Shown one piece after another: positions 45,626 through 52,918 of a stretch of 64,000 nucleotides of DNA. Position 1 is the stretch's first letter. Every line of letters begins with the position of its first letter. The position numbers were made by a program, and so were the translations under genes. The stretch covers positions 186,001-250,000 of the forward strand of contig JAAVVA010000004.1 in the NCBI GenBank assembly GCA_018449715.1. The letters run 5' to 3'. The DNA comes from Acidobacteriaceae bacterium dw_441. GTDB lineage: Bacteria; Acidobacteriota; Terriglobia; Terriglobales; Acidobacteriaceae. The notes beneath the pieces were generated by a model. That model did not search any database and was not told where the DNA came from. It saw only the letters and a program-made list of their open reading frames with translations.

Positions 45626-47251
45626 ATGAAGCGATGGCTGATGGGAGCGGCTTTGGCTGCGATGTGCTGTTGTGCGGCGCAGTCGCAGCAGGTTGGGTGC
45701 GATGGAGCGGCTGCGGTCACGGCGTGCAGCGATCTTGCTGCGAAGATTGCCGCGGTGCTGACCGATCCGGCGGTGGCGCGGGCGCACTGGGGTATCAAGG
45801 TGACGACGATGGAGGGAGCTCCGCTCTACTCCATGAACGAGGCGCAGTTCTTTCAGCCGGCGAGCAACACGAAGATGTTTACGACGGCGACGGCGCTGGC
45901 GTTGCTGGGGCCGGGTGCGACCTTCGAGACGAAGGTGATGGCGCAGGGAAGCTACAGTGCTGCTGGCAGACTGGCTGGCGACGTGGTGCTGGTGGGCGCG
46001 GGCGACGCGAATCTTTCGGGGCGCGAGATTCCTTATGTTGCTCCTGCGATGCGTCCGAAGGTTCCTGCAGGGCAGACGCCTCCTCCGGGGCCGCTTGCGT
46101 TGCGGTATCTCGACGAGATGGCCGACCAGGTGGCGAAGACGGGACTGAAGACGGTCAACGGCGATGTGGTGGGGGATGACACGCTGTATCCGTGGGAGCC
46201 TTACGCGCAGGACTGGTCGATCGACGATACGGTGTGGGGATATGGCGCGCCGGTTTCGGCGCTGGCGATCAACGATAACCAGTTGAAGGTGACGGTTTCG
46301 CCGGGAGAGGCTGCGGGGAGGCCCGCGCATGTCGCGGTCGATCCTGTCGCTCCGTACTACACGGTGGACACGAGCGGGTTGACGACGGGGGCGGCTCACA
46401 GCGGAAGCCATGTGGAGATGGAGCGGGCGATGGGCTCGAAGGTGCTGCGTATCTATGGCTCGATTGCGGTGGATGCGCACGCCGATGAGGAGGAGGTCGC
46501 GATTCATGACCCCGCGGAGTATGCGGCTGCGGCGTTGAAGTCGATGCTGGAGGCAAGGGGGATTGTGGTGACGGGAGTGGCGAGGGCGAGGCATCGCATC
46601 TCGAACGACGCGCGCGGATTTTTGCTGGCATCGCGCGAGCCTTTGCCTGCAATCGACTGGTCAAAGAGCTATGGCGCGGCGAGCGCGGCGTTGGAGGGCA
46701 CGGTACTGGCGAGGCATGTTTCGCCTGTGTTGATTGAGGATATGGTGGTGACCAACAAGGTGAGCCAGAACCTTCATGCGGAGATGTTTCTGCACAACGT
46801 GGGGGCGGCGGTCGCGGGGGACGGCTCGACCGTGAATGGGGCGCGGGTGGTGCGGGCGTTTCTGACGACGCGGGTGGGGATTGACCCTGACGACTTTATC
46901 TTCTTCGATGGCTCGGGGCTGAGTGGGCATGATCTTGTGACTCCGCGGGCGGCGGCGCGGCTGTTGCAGTATGCGTCGACCCAGCCGTGGTTTGCGGACT
47001 GGAAGCGGACGCTGCCGATTGGAGGCGAGGATGGCTCGCTGGTGGAGCGGTTCGGCAAGGCTCCGCTGAAGGATCATGTGTTTGCGAAGACGGGGACGCT
47101 GGGAGAGGCTCGGGCGCTGAGCGGATATCTCGACTGCGCGAGCGGGAAGACGGTGATCTTTTCTGTGATGGTGAGCCCTCATGCTCCGGGGTCGAGTGCG
47201 GACCGCGTGGCGATGGACAGGATCGTCGGGTTGATTGCCGCAGAGGAGTAA
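45626..47251 (+). CDS. dacB: D-alanyl-D-alanine carboxypeptidase/endopeptidase (PBP4, S13)
   Basis: 541 residues from ATG 45626 with a Cys-rich signal peptide (about 1-20). Penicillin-binding motifs are in order: SxxK with S80 and K83 (QPASNTKMF), SxN in DGSGLSGHD, and KTGT in FAKTGTLGEA. The long inserted domain between the first two motifs is typical of the class C PBP4 family. It trims peptidoglycan side chains or cuts crosslinks in the periplasm. The gene stands alone between divergent folP and a TauE-like gene. Confidence 0.94.
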   Translation: MKRWLMGAALAAMCCCAAQSQQVGCDGAAAVTACSDLAAKIAAVLTDPAVARAHWGIKVTTMEGAPLYSMNEAQFFQPASNTKMFTTATALALLGPGATFETKVMAQGSYSAAGRLAGDVVLVGAGDANLSGREIPYVAPAMRPKVPAGQTPPPGPLALRYLDEMADQVAKTGLKTVNGDVVGDDTLYPWEPYAQDWSIDDTVWGYGAPVSALAINDNQLKVTVSPGEAAGRPAHVAVDPVAPYYTVDTSGLTTGAAHSGSHVEMERAMGSKVLRIYGSIAVDAHADEEEVAIHDPAEYAAAALKSMLEARGIVVTGVARARHRISNDARGFLLASREPLPAIDWSKSYGAASAALEGTVLARHVSPVLIEDMVVTNKVSQNLHAEMFLHNVGAAVAGDGSTVNGARVVRAFLTTRVGIDPDDFIFFDGSGLSGHDLVTPRAAARLLQYASTQPWFADWKRTLPIGGEDGSLVERFGKAPLKDHVFAKTGTLGEARALSGYLDCASGKTVIFSVMVSPHAPGSSADRVAMDRIVGLIAAEE

Positions 47252-47350
47252 GTCCGTATCTGTAAGCGGTCTGCTGAAGCGGAAGAATAGCTAGAATTAG
47301 CTGGTTATGGAACTTCGAAGCAAACAACTGGTTCGGTTGTCGCAACTTCT

Positions 47351-48100
47351 ATGGTCGCGACAATGACCGGAAGCACTGTCGCGATTTTGGCCATTCTTTT
47401 TTTCGCTACCTTCATTCGCTCGGCGTTTGGGTTTGGCGAAGCTCTCGTCGCGGTTCCGTTGCTTGCGCTTTATCTTCCGCTCCGGATTGCCGCGCCATTA
47501 GCGGTCCTTGTCTCCATTACGATTGCGGCCCTGGTTGTCGCGCAAGACTGGCGCAGGATTCACTTTCGCAGCGCTGGAAGGCTTTTTTCTTCGACACTGC
47601 TGGGGATTCCCTTCGGTTTGCTGCTTCTGACGAGCACTCACCAGAGGACGGTCAGGATTGTGCTCGCGGTGATCCTTCTTGCATTTTCCCTGTATTCGTT
47701 GATTGGTCGCAGACCTCCGGAACTGAAGGGCGACCATCCGGCCTGGCTGATCGGCTGCGGATTTTGTGCAGGAGTATTGGGAGGAGCCTATGGCATGAAC
47801 GGGCCGCCCCTGGTGATTTATGGGGCAATGCGTCGATGGTCCGCGCAGCACTTTCGGGCGACGCTGCAGGGGTATTTCCTGCCAGCAAGTATCGTCGGCA
47901 TGGCGGGATACTGGGCCGCCGGATTGTGGAGCTATGCAGTGACGCACTATTTTTTGCTTTGTCTGCCGATTCTGTGGCCTGCTGTCTGGCTGGGCCGGTG
48001 GGTGAATCATCGTCTGCACGGCGATCACTTTCTTCGTTATGTCTATCTGGGACTGATTGGGATTGCGGTGTTGCTGCTGGTTCAGTCCGCTCGCGGATAA
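47351..48100 (+). CDS. TauE/SafE-family (sulfite exporter-like) membrane protein
   Basis: 249 residues with about eight membrane helices in two repeated halves. Family motifs are FIRSAFGFGEALVAVPLLAL in the first half and GVLGGAYGMNGPPLVIYGAM in the second. Members export or import sulfonates, sulfite or sulfoacetate; specificity cannot be read here. A second start at 47363 is possible. The next gene, for a lipoprotein cytochrome c, begins 18 bp downstream. Confidence 0.9.
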   Translation: MVATMTGSTVAILAILFFATFIRSAFGFGEALVAVPLLALYLPLRIAAPLAVLVSITIAALVVAQDWRRIHFRSAGRLFSSTLLGIPFGLLLLTSTHQRTVRIVLAVILLAFSLYSLIGRRPPELKGDHPAWLIGCGFCAGVLGGAYGMNGPPLVIYGAMRRWSAQHFRATLQGYFLPASIVGMAGYWAAGLWSYAVTHYFLLCLPILWPAVWLGRWVNHRLHGDHFLRYVYLGLIGIAVLLLVQSARG

Positions 48101-48118
48101 AGTGAGAGAATAAAGGGG

Positions 48119-48466
48119 ATGAAACGTTTTTTTCTGGGATTAATGGTGGCCTCGATGCTGGCCGGGTGCAAGTCCGCGCCTCCGCCCCCGACTCCGCTGG
48201 AGCAACTGAATGCGCAGCAGAAGAGCGGCCACGTGGTCTTCCAGTCGCACTGCCAGATCTGCCACAACGACCGGACGAACGATACGCTGGTTGGCCCGGC
48301 GCTGATCGGGATTTACAAGAAGCAGTATCTTCCCAGCGGGGCGGCGGCGACCGATGAGCGCGTTTCCGCGACGATTCTGCATGGAAGGAACATGATGCCT
48401 CCGCAGGCGAACGTGATCAACCAGCAGGATCTCGATGACCTGCTGGCTTATCTGCACACACTATGA
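48119..48466 (+). CDS. small lipoprotein cytochrome c
   Basis: 115 residues. A lipobox SMLAGC ends a short signal peptide, giving a membrane-anchored periplasmic protein. A proline-rich linker leads to a class I cytochrome c domain with haem site CQICH and axial Met in GRNMMPPQ. It can pass electrons to a terminal oxidase such as the caa3 enzyme at the window start. It overlaps the next gene by 4 bp (ATGA). Confidence 0.92.
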   Translation: MKRFFLGLMVASMLAGCKSAPPPPTPLEQLNAQQKSGHVVFQSHCQICHNDRTNDTLVGPALIGIYKKQYLPSGAAATDERVSATILHGRNMMPPQANVINQQDLDDLLAYLHTL

Positions 48467-48852
48467 GCGATCAGAACAATAACGAAGCCGAGATCAAAAA
48501 GCTTCAGGCGAAGGCGGGCGGGATGCTTCCCGGCGTTGCGGGCATCTGCATGTTCATGCTGCTGGTGACGATTATGAACGCCTTTGCCGCGCTGCGCGGC
48601 GTCTTTGGCGCTGGTCGGGGCAAGGTTGGCGTACTGGTTATCTGCACGCTGCTGGCGGCGGGAGTTTTTGGTCTGCTGAAGATGACGCGGTGGGGATGGT
48701 CGCTGGTGCTGGCGGGATGCCTGACGCTGTTCATTGGGAACATCGTGTACTTCCGGCAGACACATGCGCCGCCATTCGTGGTGCAGGGACTGTTTGCTCT
48801 CGTGTTCTTTCTGTATCTCGTGCGGCCCGAGGTCAGGGAGCGTTTGCGCTAA
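48463..48852 (+). CDS. small integral membrane protein, unknown function
   Basis: 129 residues with three to four hydrophobic segments: GVAGICMFMLLVTIMNAFAAL, VGVLVICTLLAAGVFGLL, WSLVLAGCLTLFIGNIVYF and VVQGLFALVFFLYLV. It is polar at both ends and has no recognised domain. It is translationally coupled to the lipoprotein cytochrome c, which hints at a shared role. purU begins 26 bp downstream. Confidence 0.75.
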   Translation: MSDQNNNEAEIKKLQAKAGGMLPGVAGICMFMLLVTIMNAFAALRGVFGAGRGKVGVLVICTLLAAGVFGLLKMTRWGWSLVLAGCLTLFIGNIVYFRQTHAPPFVVQGLFALVFFLYLVRPEVRERLR

Positions 48853-48878
48853 CCGTTTGCCGCTGAGGAACGATCGTT

Positions 48879-49739
48879 TTGCCGACTCCTAAAAATAGCT
48901 CTGCTGTTCTGCTGATTACCTGCCCGGACCAGAAAGGCCTTGTCGCCACGGTTTCGGGTGAGCTTTATCGCTTCGGCGCCAACATTATTCATGCCGATCA
49001 GCATCAGGACCATGAAGAGGGACTTTTCTTCATGCGCGTGGAGTGGCTGCTTGAAGACTTCGATCTTGCGGGCTTCCGCTCGGTCTTCGAGGAGATTGCT
49101 GCGCGCTTCAACATGACCTGGCAGCTTAAGGTGAATACGGAGCGTCCTCGGGTCGCGATTCTCGTCTCGCAACACCTGCATTGCCTCGCTGACCTGTTGC
49201 AGCGACATCAGCTTGGGGAGCTTGAGTGCGACATTCCTCTGATTCTCAGCAACCACAACGATGGCGAGTCGCTGGCGAAGTACCACGGGATCGACTTCCG
49301 CGTGATTGAGGCTTCGGCGGCGAACCGCGCCGAGGCGGAGGAGAAGCAGCTTACGCTGCTGCGCGAGGCCAATGTCGAGTTGATTGTGCTGGCTCGTTAC
49401 ATGCAGATTCTGACGCCGAACTTTGTCGCACATTATCCGTTCGGAATCATCAATGTGCATCACTCGTTTCTACCGGCGTTCATTGGGGCAAGGCCTTACC
49501 ACGCGGCCTTTGGGCGCGGAGTGAAGCTGATCGGGGCCACGAGCCACTATGTGACGGCGGGACTGGATGACGGCCCCATCATCGAACAGGATGTGGCTCG
49601 CATCTCGCACAGGGACCAGGTGCAGGACCTTGTCGCCCGCGGGCGCGATCTGGAGCGGTTGGTGCTGTCGCGGGCCGTGCGATGGCATTTGGACCGCAGA
49701 ATTGTCTCGTATCGCAACAAGACCGTGATCTTCGATTAA
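48879..49739 (+). CDS. purU: formyltetrahydrofolate deformylase
   Basis: 286 residues from TTG 48879, preceded by GAGGAA. An N-terminal ACT domain (about 8-85, ITCPDQKGLVATVSGELY) senses one-carbon metabolites in this family, and the C-terminal formyltransferase-fold domain has the catalytic Asn-His-Asp residues in SNHNDGE, INVHHSFLPAF and GLDDGPIIEQD. It releases formate from 10-formyl-THF. The unusual TTG start may keep expression low. Confidence 0.94.
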   Translation: MPTPKNSSAVLLITCPDQKGLVATVSGELYRFGANIIHADQHQDHEEGLFFMRVEWLLEDFDLAGFRSVFEEIAARFNMTWQLKVNTERPRVAILVSQHLHCLADLLQRHQLGELECDIPLILSNHNDGESLAKYHGIDFRVIEASAANRAEAEEKQLTLLREANVELIVLARYMQILTPNFVAHYPFGIINVHHSFLPAFIGARPYHAAFGRGVKLIGATSHYVTAGLDDGPIIEQDVARISHRDQVQDLVARGRDLERLVLSRAVRWHLDRRIVSYRNKTVIFD

Positions 49740-49791
49740 GCTGGCTGGGACATGAATCCGGCAGTTGCCTGCTTCATAGAAGGAGTGCGGC

Positions 49792-50679
49792 ATGATAAGT
49801 CGAAGAGGTTTCGGAAGACTGATGGGGGCTGCGCTGCTTGCGGGGCATGTTCCGCGAGGTTGGGGAGAGCCCTTCGCGAAGCCGCAGGACCGCTTCTCGG
49901 TGATGATCTGGACGCTGAAACAACGCGGCAGCTTCGAGGAGAATCTTGAGCGCGTGGCGCAGGCGGGATATCGCCATGTCGAACTGGTTGGCGAGTTTCT
50001 GAAGTGGACCGACGCGGAAGCCAGTCGCATGATGAGCCGCATGGATGCGCTCGGGATTACGGTCGATGCGACCTCGGGGCTTGTTCCGGGCTTTGCCGAT
50101 CCTGCCGAAGCCGCGACCTATCCGGCGAAGCTGAAGGAGTTCGCTCAGGTGGCCGCCGAGCGGGTGCGGTGCAAGCGGCTGATTCTGCTTTCGGGCAAGC
50201 GCGTTGCGGGGATGAGCGAACAGGAGCAGCAGCAGGTCGCCATTGAGACGCTGAAGAGGACCGCCGACTTTCTGGAGCAAACAGGCACGGAGATTCTTCT
50301 GGAGCCGATTGACCGGCTGGAAAATCCGCCGATCTGGATGGACACGGTCGAGCAGGCCTTTGCGATCGCGCAGGCGGTGGGAAGCCCGCGGATCAAGGTG
50401 CTGTACGACCTGTACCACGAGCAGCGGACCCACGGGAACCTGATCGAGAAGCTCGAAAAGAACATCGGGGCGGTCGGACTGGTGCACATTGCGGATGTTC
50501 CGGGGCGGCATGAGCCGGGGACGGGCGAGATGAACTATGGGAATCTCTACCGCAAGCTGGGGGAGCTGAGGTACGAGGGCATGATCGCGATGGAGTTCTA
50601 CCCGACGGGCGATATCGTCGGGATGCTGCGGGCGGCGCGCCTCGAAGCGGGACAAAATCTGCTGAAGGGATACAATTAA
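49792..50679 (+). CDS. Tat-exported TIM-barrel protein of the hydroxypyruvate isomerase type
   Basis: 295 residues. The N-terminus MISRRGFGRLMGAALLAG is a twin-arginine signal. The rest is an AP-endonuclease-2/xylose-isomerase-like TIM barrel similar to hydroxypyruvate isomerase (Hyi): metal-binding residues are expected in ILLEPIDRLENP, VLYDLYHEQ, VHIADVPGRHEPGTGE and AMEFYPTGD. Export of a folded metal enzyme suggests a periplasmic sugar isomerase or epimerase; the substrate is unknown. lipA starts 4 bp after its stop. Confidence 0.88.
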   Translation: MISRRGFGRLMGAALLAGHVPRGWGEPFAKPQDRFSVMIWTLKQRGSFEENLERVAQAGYRHVELVGEFLKWTDAEASRMMSRMDALGITVDATSGLVPGFADPAEAATYPAKLKEFAQVAAERVRCKRLILLSGKRVAGMSEQEQQQVAIETLKRTADFLEQTGTEILLEPIDRLENPPIWMDTVEQAFAIAQAVGSPRIKVLYDLYHEQRTHGNLIEKLEKNIGAVGLVHIADVPGRHEPGTGEMNYGNLYRKLGELRYEGMIAMEFYPTGDIVGMLRAARLEAGQNLLKGYN

Positions 50680-50683
50680 AGGG

Positions 50684-51604
50684 ATGACTCCGACCGCCGA
50701 GCTGGTCCAGATCGACCTGACGCCCCGCAAGCCCGCGCCGAAGCCGGCATGGCTGAAGGCGAAGGCTCCGATGGGCGAGACCTTCCACAGCCTGAAGAAG
50801 ATGGCGCGCGAGTTGAACCTCCACACCGTCTGCGAGAGCGCGCACTGCCCGAACATCGGCGAGTGCTGGAACCAGAAGGCCGCGACCTTCATGATGCTGG
50901 GTAATCTTTGCACGCGGCGCTGCGGATTCTGCGCGGTTCCGAAGGGCAAGCCGGAGCCGATCGATCTCGACGAGCCGCGCCGTGTGGCCTATGCCGTGGC
51001 GCAGCTTGGATTGCACCATGCGGTCATCACCAGCGTGAACCGTGACGACGACAACATTGGCGCGGCGCAGGCCTTCGTGAAGGTGGTCGAGGAGATTCGC
51101 CTTCAGGCTCCCGGATGCCGCGTCGAGATTCTTACGCCGGACTTTCAGGGGAACGAAGCGGCGCTGCGGTTAGTCGTTGCGGCGCGTCCTGAGATTCTGA
51201 ACCACAACATCGAGACGGTTCCGCGTCTTTATCGTGTGGCGAAGTCAGGCGGACGCTATGAGCGCTCGCTGCGCTTTCTCGAGCAGGCCAAGGAGATCGC
51301 CGCGGAGACGGGTGAAGAGATCGTCACCAAGACCGGCATCATCGTCGGCATGGGCGAGGAGATGCACGAGCTTTTGGATGTCTTCCATGATCTTGCTGCG
51401 CGTCGCGTTGGGATTCTCACGATCGGCCAGTACCTTCGTCCCTCGCGCGATCATCTGCCGATGACGCGCTACTACACTCCCGAAGAGTTTGCTTTCCTGA
51501 AGCACGAGGCTCTGGGCATGGGCTTCAAGCATGTGGAGAGCGGCCCGCTGGTGCGTTCGAGCTACCACGCGCAGGAACAGGCTGAATCGACTGGGCTGGC
51601 GTAA
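50684..51604 (+). CDS. lipA: lipoyl synthase
   Basis: 306 residues of the radical-SAM superfamily. The auxiliary cluster binds C50, C55 and C61 (CESAHCPNIGECW); the SAM cluster binds C76-x3-C80-x2-C83 (CTRRCGFC). The C-terminal RSSYHA supplies the final Ser ligand. It inserts sulfur into octanoyl groups of lipoyl-dependent enzymes. Its immediate neighbour upstream is an unrelated Tat-exported protein; no lipB is here. Confidence 0.96.
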   Translation: MTPTAELVQIDLTPRKPAPKPAWLKAKAPMGETFHSLKKMARELNLHTVCESAHCPNIGECWNQKAATFMMLGNLCTRRCGFCAVPKGKPEPIDLDEPRRVAYAVAQLGLHHAVITSVNRDDDNIGAAQAFVKVVEEIRLQAPGCRVEILTPDFQGNEAALRLVVAARPEILNHNIETVPRLYRVAKSGGRYERSLRFLEQAKEIAAETGEEIVTKTGIIVGMGEEMHELLDVFHDLAARRVGILTIGQYLRPSRDHLPMTRYYTPEEFAFLKHEALGMGFKHVESGPLVRSSYHAQEQAESTGLA

Positions 51605-51734
51605 CGATTCGGAATCCAGCAAGTCTATACGTATGGACAATGTTGATTCAGGACGTTACGACTATTCTGCGTCTGCGCTGATCTTTAGTGCTATAGTAGA
51701 AACCTCTCAAACTCAATAAGAGCGAGTCGGGATC

Positions 51735-51829
51735 CCTTTTATCAAAAGGTGTGCTCGAGTTGTATTTCCCGAGGAATTCTGCCGGACTCAGAGGAGTAGA
51801 TTGCGCTCGCGGCAGAATTGAATTCAGCG
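51735..51829 (+). promoter_or_regulatory. leader of response regulator gene with two inverted repeats
   Basis: CCTTTT/AAAAGG (51735-51749) is a short palindrome. AATTCTGCCG and CGGCAGAATT (51775-51784 and 51820-51829) form a 10-bp inverted repeat with a 35-nt interval. Both lie in the 250-bp gap before the response regulator, together with a possible -10 TATAGT at 51692. They may be operators or form RNA structure. Confidence 0.4.
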
Positions 51830-51854
51830 AAACTTTACTTGACTGGATAACTAC

Positions 51855-52553
51855 ATGCTTTCCGTGTTGATTATCGATGACGATGTCGAGTTTTGCTCTA
51901 TGCTGCGCGAGTACATGGCGAGACACCAGGTGCAGCTCTCCATGGTCCATAGCGGAGTTCAGGGACTCAGTGCGATTCAGGGCGGGAGCTATGATCTGAT
52001 TCTTCTGGATATCATGCTGCCGGAGATGGATGGCTTCTCTGTGTTGCAGGCTCTGCCCTGTCCTTCGCCTGCCCCGATTATTCTTCTCACAGCGCAGTCG
52101 GGAGACCATGAGCTTGTGACGGGGTTGGATCTTGGAGCTGATGATTACATCACCAAGCCAATCAATCCACGCGAGCTTATTGCGAGAATCCATGCAGTGC
52201 TGCGTCGAAGCGCTCGGCTGCAAGCGGTTCCTGTTGTTGCGATGCGATCACCAAGCCTTGACCCTGCGAGACGTTGTCTGCGAGTGCAGCAGCAGAGCAT
52301 TCAACTGACGGATGTGGAGTACTCGATTCTGGAGGCTCTCATGGCGTCGCCTGGTGAAGTGATGACGCGCGATCATCTTGTGCGCCATGTATTTCAACGG
52401 GACTTCCATCCACTGGATCGCTCGCTGGATATGCACATCAGCCGCCTGCGAAAGAAGCTGGATGTTGTAACGCAAGCGCGTCTTAAGATTCGTTCTGTTC
52501 GCAATATGGGATATGCGTACTTACAGGATTCTCCGCTCTCTTCTGTGATGTAA
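51855..52553 (+). CDS. OmpR/PhoB-family response regulator
   Basis: 232 residues. Receiver domain (about 2-115) with acidic residues D8-D10, phospho-acceptor D52 (LILLDIMLPEMDG) and the conserved Lys in DYITKPINP. The C-terminal winged helix of the OmpR type contains LTDVEYSILEALMASPGEVMTRDHL and LDMHISRLRKKL. Its likely partner, a histidine kinase, lies 7.7 kb downstream at 60.3 kb beyond the receptor and peptidases, so the four genes between are probably its regulon. It has no clear ribosome site. Confidence 0.93.
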   Translation: MLSVLIIDDDVEFCSMLREYMARHQVQLSMVHSGVQGLSAIQGGSYDLILLDIMLPEMDGFSVLQALPCPSPAPIILLTAQSGDHELVTGLDLGADDYITKPINPRELIARIHAVLRRSARLQAVPVVAMRSPSLDPARRCLRVQQQSIQLTDVEYSILEALMASPGEVMTRDHLVRHVFQRDFHPLDRSLDMHISRLRKKLDVVTQARLKIRSVRNMGYAYLQDSPLSSVM

Positions 52554-52640
52554 GTTGTAACTTCGTATCGGCACGCCGTTACAAATTGTTACAAAAATCA
52601 TCTTTGTGTTGGACTGTCGTTCTGACATAGTTCAACCATA
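52554..52640 (+). promoter_or_regulatory. promoter region with tandem GTTACAA boxes between response regulator and receptor
   Basis: GTTACAAA occurs at 52578-52585 and 52588-52595, a 10-bp repeat, followed by TTGTGT (52604-52609) and CATAGT (52626-52631) as a possible -35/-10 pair 16 bp apart. An inverted third box, GTTGTAAC (52554-52561), overlaps the region just past the regulator stop. Direct repeats of this spacing next to a -35 are typical of OmpR-family activators. The remaining part of the 365-bp gap shows nothing recognisable. Confidence 0.5.
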
Positions 52641-52918
52641 GGCCTCCGCTATTTTCATAGCCAGCTGATCTGTCTGTCCATGCCGTGAGTCGGCTTTCTC
52701 TGTTGACTTGCAGATCAGGCATCGATGTAGAAGCCCAGTCGTCTTCTGCATCCTTAGGAGCCCTGTGCACTTGCGAAATTTGCATCTATGACTCGCCGAA
52801 GCGGTTTGTGGCGAGGCTAAGAGTCTGTGTCTTAAAAGCGGTCAATGAAACTTCGCACAGATATCCGCCGCTTTTGATCTCGCAGCGATCGATGGACCTA
52901 CCAGCTTCAGGAGTAACT

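Noticed and set aside
52685-52918. N-terminal extension of the second TonB-dependent receptor
   Set aside because: It has no signal peptide or family similarity, whereas ATG 52919 has a good ribosome site and is followed directly by a signal peptide.
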